Part shown: positions 37,046 to 52,098 of the stretch, piece after piece
Numbering within the stretch: the first letter of the stretch is position 1
Layout: every line of letters starts with the position of its first letter
DNA from: Actinomucor elegans
Taxonomy: Eukaryota; Mucoromycota; Mucoromycetes; Mucorales; Mucoraceae
Assembly (NCBI GenBank): GCA_026027325.1
Contig: JAMSLZ010000005.1
Coordinates: 186,001 to 250,000, forward strand
Length of the DNA stretch: 64,000 nucleotides
Direction: 5' to 3'
Made by a program: the position numbers and the translations under genes
Notes under the pieces: model-generated
Databases searched by the model: none
Told to the model about the DNA's origin: nothing
Seen by the model: the letters and a program-made list of their open reading frames with translations, nothing else

Positions 37046-38845
37046 ATACTATGTTCATACAAGCTTCTTTTTAATACAACTTACCATGAATTACTATATA
37101 AAAAAGCACATTTACCCGTACCAATCTCCGGCTTTATAAGGTTGAAGCTCCATTCATTAAGGTTCCCCGCATCTATCTGCACAGCCCACATCTTTTTGTG
37201 CACAGTAATTGCTTCAAAACTAGTGACTATAGCCTTTGATGTAGACACGGCCATTGAACTATAGATTGTAAGCATGAATGAACCCTACACATTTTTTTAT
37301 TTTTGCCTTTGATTTCTGTCATATTTTTTTTCTTCTCTGTGTGACGGGAATATCCTTCGAGCAGATGATTAACTTCAACCTTTGTTTGAATAATGTAGTA
37401 CTGGTTGGATCATCACAGTAGAGTGGGAGAATATAACGTAATCGTACATTATTGAGAGCAACATAAATAACGCATGATATAAGGATTATCTCTTTCCTTA
37501 CATAGTCCGTATTTAGTCCTTTGATGTCACTGGTAGATGATTGAGATAATCTTTTTTTTTTAAAGCAGCTAATTATTTCATGCTTGATTTAGAGGACGCA
37601 GATTTTATTGGTAACGGCGATTGAATTGGCTGTTGGTGATGAGCCACTACCATCTCTCTTGACGAATAATATTGAACTTTTAAGATGAGAAGATCAAGAT
37701 AACGCTTAGTCAAGGTTAAAGCTTTAATGCTTAGTACATTTTGTAGAACATGTTAACTTTATCCGCTACATTAACAAACATACTTGTATGTCTCTGTGAT
37801 GAAATGCTGCATCTCTCTGACAATAGAACCTTTTTATTATTTAAAACAATGCATTCTTTATTAATACTAGTTTTTTTTTTCTTTCTTTTTGCTTCAATCA
37901 AAAGAAAAACAAACTTTATGCAGGTTTAATTACGCTTACTAGTCTCACAATTTGCACTTTACCGTCTTCTAGAATTATTTTTTCCAGTATATAGACATAA
38001 AATTATGTTTAGAACATAATTATGCTTCATTTGATTTCGGTGATTGAACATTTTTTCTCTGAACAAGAAATTATTCGGTCCGTCCTAAAGCACATCTAAC
38101 AGAGGTACAGCTTTCATTTTTGGAGTATTTGTACAACACATCAAGCTCTATGCTTAGCCTAAACGGTCATGCCTGTACGCTTACATGGTAAGGTGATATC
38201 TAGCTCTGATCTTAGAGCGTATTTATCCTTTAGAGCAATATACTATAGTATTTTTAGATTTCCTTTGATTCAATTAAAAACTTGTAAGATGCAGTAATGC
38301 GATTTATCTTGGCCACCTTCTGAAACCTTTTTCCTCAGTTTTGGAGCATAGGATTTTATTTTACTACTTAGTAAGTTGGCCTTCTACATTGGATACTAGT
38401 GGTTTAAAATAAGGTCCCTGGTTCCCTCAAAGAAAAAAAAATCTTGAGTTTAAACAGTTGTCTTTAACTCGGTAATCAATAAAACTATAGCTCTGAATCC
38501 GGGGACATACTGAGAATGCAAATCACTCATTCCAATAAACTTTTTTGGCTTATTTTAGCAAATCAAGATTAACTGATTGAGAAGATAGATAAAACTCCGA
38601 CGGCCCTTTTTTTCTTCTTTGTCTCTCTCCCTCGCCCTCTCTCTCTAGTGCAATATTTTCTATCTTAGTTTTTGCTCAACACGCATTAAATAAACTTTAA
38701 TTTCAAGTTTTATAAATTCTAAAAAGCTTGAATATGCAGTCGTCGTCCTTTAATGATTTTTATTTTATGACTTTAAATTTTATGGCTGAGCCTAGAAATT
38801 TTGCAGCTTAGAAAATTGGGTCATGGTGCATCATTTGACGGGGGC

Positions 38846-38913
38846 GATCTTGGTTGATCTCGACCTAATGTGGCATCTGATTCGTTGTTCATGTTCAGAA
38901 TGAGCACCTGAAT
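38846..38913 (+). repeat. dispersed repeat family copy
   Basis: TGGTTGATCTCGACCTAATG, TGGCATCTGATTCGTTGTTC, ATGTTCAGAATGAGCACCTG: one of the best-preserved copies. Immediately upstream, 38824-38845 looks like a short fragment in the opposite orientation (GGTGCATCATTTGACGG). Confidence 0.65.
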
Positions 38914-39593
38914 CGAGTATAAACTCAACTTTAGCTCCTAGTTGTTCATTATTTTATATATTCTCATTTATTACTTTGCATTGTCTCTTTTCGGTTAATT
39001 ATTTAAATAGTCTGGATCCTAGCCAGAAGCAACCGTCATACAAAACGTGAATCTAGCGCCATTTGCAGTATTTTTAGAATCTGCAGATATTGGTAGTACC
39101 CAAATCCATGGTAATGTACGGATACTACTCAATTATGGGATTTCATCTATGCCATGATCTTCATTAACTAAAACCAGAATTACGCCAATATTTCCATTTA
39201 TATATAAAATCCTAATGATGGGACAAAAGTATAGTGTGTATAACTTGCTCAATGGTGTATGTTTATGCTAAAGTCACTATCCTGAGTTTGGCTTTATATA
39301 TCTTTCATGACACAACTGTAGTACAATTACATTTCGTTTTCTGGGATTCTGTATTACTTTATTCAACAAAGAGGTATTCAAGTAAGATATTGAATAAGGG
39401 AAATGCACGCACTTTGTTATAAAAAAAACGCGCGCAATTAAGTTTGATTTTTTTTTTCTGTGCACAAGCATTTAAAGCGTTACGTATTAGGTTAGAATCC
39501 AAGCTTTTGTTTCAGGTTCGCTTTTTTTTTCTTTTTTTTTTATGCACATGCGTTCTATGAGTGGGTTGGATGCATTCAATACACAAAGTGGGA

Positions 39594-39595
<2 letters not shown>

Positions 39596-39625
<30 letters not shown>
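39596..39625 (+). repeat. 30-T homopolymer run
   Basis: Thirty consecutive T in a gene-free region; no coding or repeat tail could be linked to it. Confidence 0.9.
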
Positions 39626-39628
<3 letters not shown>

Positions 39629-40806
39629 ACAATATAGGAGAGGCGTAATTAAGATGAAAAAAAGGGAGATTCGTTTCATTTTGCCCGCGGCTGAATAGCT
39701 TTCATATATGCAGTTCAAAATGCGGGCAGTGCTGCTATCTAGATAAGTGACTGAGACAATTATATAATGACTGGTACTTTATAATGACAGCCAACACATG
39801 TACTTGCTTTTGCAGGTCTCTTAGTCATGTATTCTCTACATATCGTTATTGTAGTAATTCTTGGATTTTTGTTCTTTTTTAACAATTATACAAATCCTAA
39901 AGTTTGAGTTTATTCTGTTGATCTGCCAAAGCTTCCGAGTATCAGCATAGCTACACACACCGATCCTTTTGGCATTGGAATATAGATGATGCTGCCATGG
40001 CCATAAATGGAATATATCTCGATCAATTGTATATTATATTAAGTTTTATCTGTCGCATGCAGTGAGTTGATGTAACAATAACAATAGGAGTATAGGATCG
40101 TCTAGTTAGATATACTTGTTTAATGATGCATTTTGGCACATGTAAAATGAAGCTTCTGAATCGACAATGTTCGAAATTGAAACATTAAAAATTCTGCAAA
40201 TCATCACTTATGACCTTCTGCTTATTCTATTGAACGCAGATCTGGTATGATCACCTTCTATTACAGTGGCTATGATTCCTTAAAGTGTCAATTCCATTCG
40301 TTCGTTCGTTTGTATAATAAGATAGGTACATAAGTCATAAATACAGAAGAATATCCCCTTTCCTTAGCTAAGAAAGGTACATAGTTGCACAGCCACATCG
40401 TCTTGACAAGACAGTTTGCTGAATCAGCATTTTTTTCTTTTGGACTTACTATGGATGCCATGGGGTATGAACAAACATGTTCATTGAATATAAGAGATCA
40501 ATAAATGCAAGTATAAAAAAAAATAGATGAAAATCTGCAGCCAGGCGATACTCTTCTGTATTCCCGTGGTTAATTGATCTTCAAATGACACATAAGATCG
40601 ATTTGAGCTATGTTTGTTTGTTCTAGGCGTTATACCCTTTACGGTATTTAGACGCGAAAAAAAAATAAGTTCGCTAGGGGACAAAAAAAAAAAAAAAAAA
40701 AAAAAAAGTTTGTATTATTTGCTAGAATAAAAGGTGCGGTGTTTATTAATATGTAAACTTACGCTTCGTAGCCTTTTTCATCCTTTCTTCCTTCTCTTAT
40801 TTCAAC

Positions 40807-42809
40807 ATGACAATCATTGATACATCAGATGAACTGTCAGACTCATTATTTGGTAATAGAATATATTTTTTACAGTCAAGTTTCTAGTTCTTAACTCAAT
40901 GGTAGATTACGATATGCTGCTTGAAGAGAATAAAATAAAGCAAGACGACATTTTCCAAGACCTTTTCGATGACGGTAAAAGAAATAGACCCAAATTAGTG
41001 CAATGGGGTCCTCATGATGGACAAGAATCTTTATCAATTGTATCAGTCGTCCTTCAGCATCATGAGGAGGTGGCTCCAATGAAAATTGTGTTTGGCACCA
41101 TAACGGTTGAAACTGCACAGCAACAATCTACAGACCACTCATCCGTTTGGATCACACTTGCCGCTCCAGTCCCTCCATTACAAGACACACGCTCTGAGAC
41201 CAACCAAGTACAGCTATCTCTTTGCTTATTTGACTGTGCTGATCCAGACATAGCAGTAGACACCTGGGACATTGGTAAATTCACTTATGTTGATCTTCCA
41301 GAAGGTATTTCAAAGCGATCTGATCCTCGGTCTCCGCAATCCTTTTTGTATATGATTTGTTTGTTATCGGATACTTATCTATTTTTTCCTATTAGATAAA
41401 ACCATTGGTCGCAAAAGAGCTTTATCTTGTGAGCCTGATGAAAGCGCCTTTAAAAAGAGCACCTTTGATGTGAAACTAGGTAACATATACTATAGCATAG
41501 GATGAGATGAGATGACTTACTTTTTTTAACAGAAAACGAACATTTAGATGATCAATTACTCAAGCTACTGGCACCCTATGACCCGCTATTAACTGTGGGG
41601 CATTCCAACTTGGAACCAAACAGTTGGTTATCACCTGCCAGTACTAATAGTAGTAGCAGTGGCACTCAGGCCAACTATTCAACTTCTAGTATTGCCTCCT
41701 ACCCATTAGCTGCAAACCATATGGTGCTTCAACAAGGTCTTCTTAATCACAATAGACAACAGGCCTATCATAGGATGCTCCCCAACCAAGCTTCTTACCT
41801 TACGAATATGGCGCCTAAGCAAGACATGTACCGAGTGTTTCTGGAAATGCAGCAACGCCAGCGTCAATATCCTATGCAGCACCAGCCCCGTTTAATGTCT
41901 CACACAAACTACTATAACAATAGTCATCCCAAGAGCTACAGCAACAATAGTGTGCTTTATAATATGGCAGAACAGCAGCGCCAAAACCAACAATACAACA
42001 GAATACAACAACAAAGACAGCATAATAATATATCGTACAATGGTAACTACCCTCCTGTGGATGCACCAAGACGGGCCTCTGCTCCTTCAAGCACCTACAC
42101 AACCAACAGCAATAGCTGTGCTCTTAACAAGGCCAATCTCAAACTAAATGGTGATCTTATGGACATGGTCATGAACTGGTCTATGCCTGAATGGCAATCT
42201 GGCCGTCGACTCGTTCACTTTTGGCGCCGTACGACTGTGGGTGCTGATGGTAACTTGACTCTAGTGGATTGCGGTTTTGAGCCTATGGATCAGCAACTGT
42301 ATCATCAACAACGGATGCGAGATAATGTCGCAGCCGTTGCCGCGGCTGCCGCTGCCGCTGCCTCTGCTGCTTCTAGTTCTCCTTCCTCGGGAACATCAAC
42401 ATTAAATAACGGAAGCACTAATAATCGTCCTGCAAGTACAACTCCTATAGTCATCTCATGTATATACTGGCGCGAGAGAAATGATTACTTTATCACTTCG
42501 GTTGACTGCATCTATTTGTTGGAAAGCTTGATTGGTATTCAGTTTACTGTAGAAGAAAAGAACCGTATTAGACGCAATTTGGAAGGGTTCAGGCCTTTGA
42601 CTGTTTCAAAGTGCAAAACTGAATGTGCAGACTTTTTCAAATTGATCATGTCATTTCCTCATCCTAAACCGCGCAATATTGAAAAAGATGTCAAGGTGTT
42701 CTCTTGGAAGACGCTACCCCATGCTCTAAGAAAGATCATTCGCAAGTATACGCCTTCCTACATCACATCTACACCTTTAGAGCCTATACAACAACAACAA
42801 CAACAACAA

Positions 42810-42842
<33 letters not shown>

Positions 42843-42959
42843 GCAAGACCCATGCCAAACAGCAATACTATGCCTTATACGCCCATATCTTCAAGTGCGC
42901 CTCTCCATCATCATCATACTACTACTACCGCTAATAGTCATCATACTACTAGATTTTAA
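40807..42959 (+). CDS. medA: Medusa (MedA)-type developmental regulator
   Basis: Four exons (40807-40852, 40906-41304, 41396-41479, 41533-42959) encode 651 residues. A conserved region at about 400-587 (DUF7082) contains SGRRLVHFWRR, then IVISCIYWRERNDYFITSVD, CIYLLESLIGIQFTVEEKNR, RIRRNLEGFRPLTVSK and FPHPKPRNIEKDVKVF. This is the signature of the MedA/Acr1/Ren1 family, nuclear regulators of conidiation, adhesion and virulence traits in filamentous ascomycetes. Here an Ala-rich tract (about 442-455) and a Ser/Asn-rich insert interrupt the domain. A polyglutamine run (CAA/CAG, 42788-42838) follows it, and the N-terminal half is Gln/Asn-rich. The first intron is set at 53 nt; nearer in-frame acceptors would leave introns of 23 or 35 nt, shorter than any other in the window. 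The role in Mucorales is inferred. Confidence 0.85.
42788..42838 (+). repeat. CAA/CAG trinucleotide repeat encoding polyglutamine
   Basis: A mixed CAA/CAG array inside the MedA-type gene, just after the conserved domain. Mixed codons make it less slippage-prone than a pure array. Confidence 0.9.
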
Positions 42960-43559
42960 ATTAATACAAAACTATGTTAACGGACCGAGAAAGAGAGAGA
43001 CACAATAATACATACGCAAAGGGGCAGTATTTGTATACTACAAACAGTTACACAGTTCATTCGTTTTGTTTCGTTTTTTAAAAAAACTTTCCTTTTAATC
43101 ACTACTATGAAGCTTTTGGGTTTTTGGAATAGATAATCATATTGCACAATATAATAAAAAATAATATATGTACAGATCTTTACAAACGCATAGTTATGCA
43201 GCAATTTGCATGCTTGACATATTGACAAAGCATGTTCAAAGTATTATCTCCCAAGACTCAAAGGAGGATATGTAAAAATGGTATTATTACTTTTAAGCTT
43301 TGTTGGCCTTACCACCCAACTAACTGACAGTCCACGTTCTGGTTTTTTTTTTTTTTTTTCTTCGGAAAGCAAATCTTATATGGAATCCAGCAGTTGAAAA
43401 TCTGTCCAAAACTTGTGCTATTAAAATGGCTTCTGCAGGTAAATTGATCAAAAAAAAAAGGATCGCTTGATTCTAAATTTTGTTGACTCTTTCATATTTT
43501 CAATCTCTAGGTGGCATGGCGCGCATGTTTGTGTATTTAGTGGAGTTCTAAACGCAGAT

Positions 43560-43590
43560 CTCTCTACCTCTCTCTCTCTCTTTTTCTCTC

Positions 43591-43621
<31 letters not shown>

Positions 43622-43622
43622 T
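43560..43622 (+). repeat. CT-rich tract and (ATT)n microsatellite
   Basis: CTCTCTCT stretches run directly into about eight ATT units in a gene-free region. Confidence 0.8.
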
Positions 43623-44035
43623 ATATACATATATGAATGCTTCCGAAGCTTTACACAAGGTATTTTAATTATAGCATTCAACTATAAACAAGGGAGCAAG
43701 TAAACTTAAAAAGTAGTACAGCAACAGGGATTGGCACTTAAGTTAGCATGGAACGCCATAGACGTTAACTTTAACTCAAAATTCTATTGTCCAGAATCAA
43801 TCCAGTCTATGGTAATTCTGCTATTTAATAGCAGAATTTAACAAGGAGGTGGATGATCATACGATTCTGCCTTTAAAATGCTTGGCATTCATTTTAATGA
43901 TATGCTCGACTTAGCGATACTTGGTTGAAGCCTTGCATCATTTATCGAATGAAGGTCATTGAACAAACTTTAAAGCAATTAAACAAATTAATCTAGATCT
44001 CTCGTCTTGTTTGACGTAGTGATTCATTGTGATTA

Positions 44036-44083
44036 AGATCTATTAAACTGATGCGACATCAAATCGAAATCTTGCATGATCCA
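44036..44083 (-). repeat. dispersed repeat family copy, partial
   Basis: The reverse complement reads AAGATTTCGATTTGATGTCG followed by CATCAGTTTAATAGATC, matching the consensus core. Confidence 0.55.
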
Positions 44084-44254
44084 ATTTTTTTCAAGGAACG
44101 TTCTTTAATCCCCAGTTATCAAAATGTTTAGATACGGAAAATAAATTCTTTAGCGTATGCGTTGGCAATTTAGGAACTTACTGTGAGTTGTAGAAAGTAC
44201 AATTTTTTTGTTTTGTGCAATATTAACTAGTGAAATATTGCTCTAGAACAATGG

Positions 44255-44297
<43 letters not shown>
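44255..44297 (+). repeat. 43-A homopolymer run
   Basis: The longest homopolymer in the window. The sequence before it shows no reading frame or repeat that would make it the tail of a retroposed copy. Confidence 0.9.
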
Positions 44298-44299
<2 letters not shown>

Positions 44300-45282
44300 A
44301 TATAATATAAACTTCCTAGAGGCTGTCAATTTATATCAAGTGTCGCCTGTATATCCATCACAAAACACTTTTTATTGTCCAATTTTTCACTACGATATCT
44401 CTGTTAGTTACTGGAATAGTGATCGTCGTAAAGATTTTCGTTGAGGAAACGCACGAATACGGGCCCAATTACAATTAAGTATATATTTGTTAATTTTTGA
44501 AGATAGTATACGATACAGGGAGATAGGTGCATGTCACGCACTAACAAATAAATAAAAATTGTATAAAGGTGTATTTTCTGTCATATTATATACGCTTTGT
44601 ATACAATCAAAAGTAAACATATTGGCCTAGAGCGTAAAAAGAAAAAGGCTATAATTCTTTATTACTTCAAACCAATAATTTTGACGCGAGGGAAACCATT
44701 AATAGGAAGATTCGTATTTAATATTCGCTATAATTTGAAAATAATAAGATAAGCATAGCTAACTAATCTAGGCCACTATTAGTTTCTATATAGTAATAAA
44801 AAGCGCCAACCTGTTCCTAAATCTACTCAAGTAAATATTAAATCGTAAGCTAACCCTTTAAATCTTTTTTAAGGTCGTTAAAAGGGGATACAAAGAGAAT
44901 ACGTTATGGAATCGCTTTTGATTGGCTGTTGGGCTTAAGCCTTAGAGGCTTTGATTTATACATCTCCTCAGTATATTAAACTTACAAGATTAATCAACAA
45001 TGTTTTTTAAAAACTACCTTCAAGTTTGACAAAAAAAATAAAAAAAATAAAATAAAAAAAATAAAAAATAAAGAGCGTGTGTGGGAAAGTTGGTCCGAGG
45101 ACACATTTTTTCTTAGAATCGGCCATTCTAGCATTTAATTGATTGAATTTAGTCGCATCTAATTGTTTTTACATGTTTTAAATGAAGCACTTTATCTAAT
45201 AGTGCCATTATTCAACAGCAGTACAATGAGTATATATATTACATTTTAGAGTGATGTAGTAAATTGCATGCATTTTAATAAT

Positions 45283-45360
45283 CTAGATCCATAGATCTCT
45301 CAATCGATTTCAGTTAAATTTCATCTGATCAATATTCTATGCATGTAGTATTGAGCTTCT
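45283..45360 (+). repeat. dispersed repeat family copy
   Basis: TAGATCCATAGATCTCTCAA, TCGATTTCAGTTAAATTTCA, TCTGATCAATATTC and then GTATTGAGCTTCTG follow the family consensus from left end to right end. Confidence 0.65.
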
Positions 45361-46836
45361 GGTTCCAGGTTTTTATTATTTTATTCGATTAATAGGTGGT
45401 TAAGGCAACAAAATGTATAAATTTAACATATTTGCACTCTCCGGGAGTTACCCATCCGTTGTTTACAGAGCTTATATCTACAACTAGCATTATAAATCAT
45501 TACAATAAAATTCATTCTCTCCCAAAGACTTATAAGATAACAATCTTTGGCCCGAAATCAGTAGTAGAGATATTTCAGAGTAACTAATGCTTCACGCCAA
45601 TTCCTAGGTTACCATGTAACAATCATAGCGTCTAGCTATTTCATAACCATGTACGCAGTTCAGTGATGATCGTAAACTAAACCAGAATGAACTGATACAG
45701 GTCAATATACTGACGGTACAGAAGGTACTCCAGATTACCATAGAGATAAAAAAAAGGGGGGGTTGTTGTTGCAAAAGGAACATATAATAATGACTATGTA
45801 TACGCCATTATACAAATCATTTGTGATGGTTGACTGTTAAATCTATAATATCGCTGGATCAAGGGTCAACTTTAGAGTCATACTGCAGCAATGTGCTCTT
45901 GTTTTTTAACTGTTATCAACATAGAAAAGATGCAGACGTCTTATAGGTGCAAAAGCTAGCCAGTGAAATCACAATTACTCTGTTTTTTTTTCTCACCAGT
46001 TAGGCATATCGGATATAATACCGGGTAGAAATCCGAAATAGCGACTATAAAGCGCAGCCAGTTTTTCATTTGAGACGCATAGCTACAGTTCTATGCACTT
46101 TAAGCATAGTCATATTATATCCGCTCTACTTGAATATCCTCTTTATTTAAGGATGGACTATTAAATATGATATGAAAGAGGTTTTATTGTCTTCCAATCG
46201 CATAAAAGATCAAGGCTGATTGCTATTTTTTTTTCTCACACTCATATACCAATAGCCTTATTGTGAAGGACCGCATATCAGATCAATTAGGAATCAAGGC
46301 ACTGAGTTTATCAATTGTCATAGGATACCGGTAAAGATGAATAGCATAAGGTACTCAATGCTCCCAGTGGCTTTTATATGACTCTAATATAAACAAAACA
46401 TGTCATATTTCTAGCAAGGCTCGAAGACTAGCAACAAAGATTACTAATAATCCTATTAAGCTATGCATTGCTAAACCAACTTTTTAAGAGAAGATGCCTT
46501 AGTCCGCCCTGACCAGTCTGAAACACGCCATATTAATAGTCTGTCTTTCAAAGAAGACCTCGAGGTTTTATATATCTATTCAGATCAGTTGTATTTTACG
46601 CGAAAATATTATTATTCAAATGATGTGTGTTCTAAAAGGGTGTATAGGTATTGAACTTCATGCCTCGGTGCTTAAGCGACGCAAACCAGCTTTTTTTTTG
46701 GGGGGAAAAGATCAAGTTTACGAAAGTTGGCCTTTTTTTTTTTTATTCGGGACCTCTCATTGTGAATAATGACAAGTATCGATTGGCTAAAGCTCACTGA
46801 ATCAGAATACTGCGTACCTAGTACAAAGCCAAAAAT

Positions 46837-46844
46837 TATATATT
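46837..46844 (+). promoter_or_regulatory. TATA-like box of the thiolase gene
   Basis: TATATATT stands 69 bp before the ATG at 46913. A CTTTCTTTTTCTTCTTTCTT pyrimidine tract follows, as expected near a fungal transcription start. Confidence 0.45.
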
Positions 46845-46912
46845 TTTTGATGCTCCACTTTAGCTTTCTTTTTCTTCTTTCTTTCTTTACTGAACTTTTT
46901 TTCTTTTCAAAA

Positions 46913-48417
<1,505 letters not shown>

Positions 48418-48721
48418 ATCAGACGAAACATTAACAAACTATAACAAATACTTTGCATATATCACTTAATTATAAAAGCTATTAAATCGCACTTACCACA
48501 CTACATTAGTATTAAAAATTTTGTTTGTTTTCTCCAATTGTTTTGGACCATCTTCGATTTGAATACGGGAGTTTTTGGGTATAGAAATTTGTAGAGCGGG
48601 ACTAAGAATTAACTCATCTGCACAAAATCACCAACAGTGAAAGCAAAACAAGCTAATTACCAAGATACACTCCTTGTCAAATGTTCTAATAGGCTATAGT
48701 GATATTCTATACATGGTTTAT

Positions 48722-48768
48722 TAATCAGATGTGACATCGAACCAAAATGGGTTGAGTGGTCTTTAGCT
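48722..48768 (-). repeat. dispersed repeat family copy, partial
   Basis: The reverse complement reads CCACTCAACCCATTTTGGTT then CGATGTCACATCTGATTAA, matching the consensus core. Confidence 0.5.
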
Positions 48769-48852
48769 CATTAAATTTACTAGATGACAAGAAACTTGTG
48801 TCTCTTTAAGCCATTTGTTAAAATGCGATTATTTATTAAATTTTAATCGAAG

Positions 48853-48920
48853 ATAGTTCTAATAGAAACAGTAGCTCATCCTAAGAAAGTATGTCAAGCA
48901 TCTGATGCAACATTAAAATG
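48853..48920 (-). repeat. dispersed repeat family copy
   Basis: The reverse complement reads TTTTAATGTTGCATCAGATG, CTTAGGATGAGCTACTGTTT, CTATTAGAACTATC. It preserves the right-hand part of the family. Confidence 0.6.
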
Positions 48921-49682
48921 GAACTAATCAACAAATGTAATGTTAAAAAGGCTTATTTTCTGAAAATTTAATGAAGGTATCTCTTCTGATCCAAATTCTA
49001 ATATATAATTGTTTATTATTATTATTGTAGTTGTAGGGCATAAAAGCAATTTTTTTTTTTTCAAAATATAGTTTTTTAATATTGCAAGTATCGTATATCT
49101 TGGAATATCCAACTGTACTATTGTTAGATTTTATTATATGTGACATATTTAAGTTAACGCAGTACTTTTTAAAATATCCAACAGCAGCCGTCTATTAAAG
49201 ATAACTCAATCATTTGAAGAAAATAACAAATAAGCAAAGAACCATAAGCTACCAAATTAAGATATTCTTGTAATGGTGTCCAAATTTCGAATCAATTTTT
49301 TAACAGTGTCTAAAATATTTTCGAGACATGGTTTATAATGTAATCTTGTTCTTCACAGTTTTATATGCACAATAATACTTTGGTTATCGAATGAAAGATT
49401 ATAGGACCCGAGTTATTAATATAAGCGGTACTTTTGCCACTAGAACAACAAACGCAGTACAGCTATACAAATGCTTAATGAGTCATAGTAGTCTTTTTAT
49501 ATAGCTATTTTTTGAGTTTATGATTCTTATTGTCGCTTGTGGTTACTAAGCAATGTTTGTTATTTTTAGAATATTTCTTAAAATGCTTATCAATGGTTAA
49601 TAGACAAAAAAATAACATTTTATGATTTAAATTCAAAGCTATTTGCTATACAGAATTTAAGGGAGTGGTCTAGTCGATGTAT

Positions 49683-49757
49683 CAGTTCATTTTGAACTTG
49701 AGGTACTAGTCAGATGCACCATTTGACCGAGGCCCGTCGAAAGATCTAAAAATCATT
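49683..49757 (-). repeat. dispersed repeat family copy
   Basis: The reverse complement reads AATGATTTTTAGATCTTTCG, TCAAATGGTGCATCTGACTA, GTTCAAAATGAACTGA, spanning the full core. Confidence 0.65.
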
Positions 49758-51397
49758 ATATATAGTTCACATTAGCAAATGTACATTATTTAGTCCCAGT
49801 CGTTCATGCACATTTTTTAAATAGTGGTTCTAGCAGATAAAATAGTTTATTTAGAACACACGCTACTTAGCACATAGAAAGATTAAACTAGTATTAGTCG
49901 AGGGAGATACAGGTGCTAAAAATGGTCCGATTTCATAAAAAAATCCCAAGGGAGAGGGGGATTAGTCCTAAGTCTAAATTTTTGACTTTCACTTTTTATA
50001 GGGAGCTACGACATTGTTTGCAAAGCATTCCATATTATACTGCAGGTTTAGTATATCTGAGAGTATACAAGCGTAATTATTTTTATTTTTATTTTTACGC
50101 GCGTTACAGTATTTCAAAAAAGTGTACATTTTGAACTTTATCAAATTCAACCAACTAAGTGAAATAATCAATGAGTTTTTTTATATCATTATATATTTCC
50201 ACTCAATCATACACAGATCTTGTCGAAACAGTTGGGCTCACTAATACTCCTTTGTTAATAGAAAGAGGATCAAAAATTCTGTTCCTGATTCCAAATCAAC
50301 CAATTGAAATTGTATTATTAATCTCCGGCCGCAAACAAGAAAGCTCATAGTAATATCACCATAATTGAAGTATGCTATTTATTTTAGATACGTGAAATTG
50401 ATATGCCGCATTATGTATGATAACGTATCGTTTGAATATCTCTTTCATTTTGAAAACGTAAGCCAAAATTATTCCACAGGTGAATTGTTATACACTCCTT
50501 GCAGTGTTTTGACTTCTATGACCAGCTCATTGCAACACAACATTAAACTGGGATCGGCCGGATACTTATGCATAAACAGATTTTCGTATACTGGCTTGAA
50601 AAAAAAAAAAAAAAAAAAAACTTGGTCAAACTATTTTATTGGTAGGAGTTAAAATATGATCATCTTGCTACAAAAAATGGCTTTGGTATTGAAGCACAAG
50701 CGTGAAGCACGCATTGTTATTTGTAGGCAATTCGTGACATTGGTATCTATTAGAGACACAACGGTTATTTCTATTTAAAATAATTTTTGCCAACTTGGAA
50801 ATGTAAGTGTATCAGGATTCAAATCAATACCCAAATCTTTGATTACATTAATTTGAGTGCTATTATGTACTATCAATATTACTTTTCTGATAAACGACCA
50901 CGTACTGGAATAACAGCTTATTCTTTCATTGAGAATATTCACAAGATTAACTAGTGGTTCTACAGCTGGAAGAAAAGACAGATTGCTAATTTCCAACCTA
51001 TTTTACACTTGAAGATATTAGACAATAATCAATTGGAAAAATTATCTTTGGCCGTGTTGCTCCCTAAATAAAGGTCACCAAATTGCAGTATTAATGCTCA
51101 TATGTTGACTGAGATAGCTTCTTATAGGCTGACTATGTTTTACATAAATATGATCTATCTGCGTTGTTTAGCCATCATGGGACTTTTTTTGTTCTCTACA
51201 CTGTGTATTCAATAAGATCAGAAGTCTCTCTATTCACTTTGGGTACGAACTACTTGTTAAACGCGATAATTGACTTAGATCGGCTAAAGTGTATATAGAT
51301 AGCTTAGATATAGATCATATGAAATGCATGTAATTTACAGTTAGCTATCGACAACTACAATATATTGATTGCACTGCAATTAAATAACGGCCTTGAT

Positions 51398-51480
51398 GGA
51401 TACAGTAGCTCATTCCAAGTACAAAGCCCTAGCTAGATAGGACATTTCATCTAAGTATGTTGAGAGATCCATAGATCATT
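51398..51480 (-). repeat. dispersed repeat family copy
   Basis: The reverse complement reads AATGATCTATGGATCTCTCA, TTAGATGAAATGTCCTATC, CTTGGAATGAGCTACTGTAT. Both ends match the consensus while the middle is diverged. Confidence 0.6.
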
Positions 51481-51937
51481 AGTAAATATAATAGTTTATA
51501 TATGCTGTGCGTATAATTTACATAGCGCTGCTAAAATGCAATATAGTCATAGTGTTCCAGTCAAATAATAGTGCTATGAGAAGCAATAATTAAATATTTA
51601 CTTTATCCTTACTCTAAGCAACATGCTTTTAGCTATCCGGATATGCACCTTTGCCTACAAATGCCAGCAATAACTACAGGCCCATTATTATGCCTTGTAA
51701 CCAAAAAATCTCAGACGATGGCCGACCTTGTGTGGATATGATCACTTCCTCCGCAATTATCTTCTTCCTTTTATCTCACTTTCTTTAGATTTATGCCCCT
51801 TAGATTGGGGAGGGGGTTTTGAAATCCATTCGAGTAAACTGCGTATTTGATACTCAAAAAAGAAAATCTATATATTTGCCAAAGAGAATATTTTAAAAAA
51901 TTTAAGCGTATTCCTGAAATCAGGCCTTTTTTACATT

Positions 51938-52000
51938 TCTTAATCGATTTTGATTTAATGTCGCATTTGATTGCTAATACATGTTTAGAATGAACTGGTG
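51938..52000 (+). repeat. dispersed repeat family copy
   Basis: CTTAATCGATTTTGATTTAA, TGTCGCATTTGATTGCTAAT, ACATGTTTAGAATGAACTG match the core and right part of the consensus. Confidence 0.65.
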
Positions 52001-52098
52001 CGTCCACTGGAGCTATTATTTAGCCAAATTAAGTAGAGTCATTGTATTTTAGCAATTAGTTATGAAGGGTATGCATTTTATTATGAAACTTGATTATA

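Larger units (their letters stand above)
37046..40806. other. gene-free stretch
   Basis: 3.8 kb without a supported gene. It contains one dispersed-repeat copy (38846-38913), a CT-rich tract (about 38618-38648), T runs including 30 T at 39596-39625, and a 25-A run at 40683-40707. Confidence 0.5.
42960..46836. other. gene-free stretch
   Basis: 3.9 kb without a supported gene. It contains a CT-rich tract and (ATT)n array (about 43560-43622), a 43-A run (44255-44297), an A-rich AAAATAAA tract (about 45030-45072) and two dispersed-repeat copies. Confidence 0.5.

Noticed and set aside
40853..40887. Shorter first introns for the MedA-type gene (acceptors at 40875 or 40887, both in frame)
   Set aside because: They would give introns of 23 or 35 nt, below every other intron in the window (45 nt or more). 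The acceptor at 40905 keeps the frame, gives 53 nt and has a TTAACTC branch-like site before it.
44255..44297. 43-A run as the poly(A) tail of a retroposed gene or LINE
   Set aside because: No coding sequence, domain or target duplication could be seen in the DNA before it.
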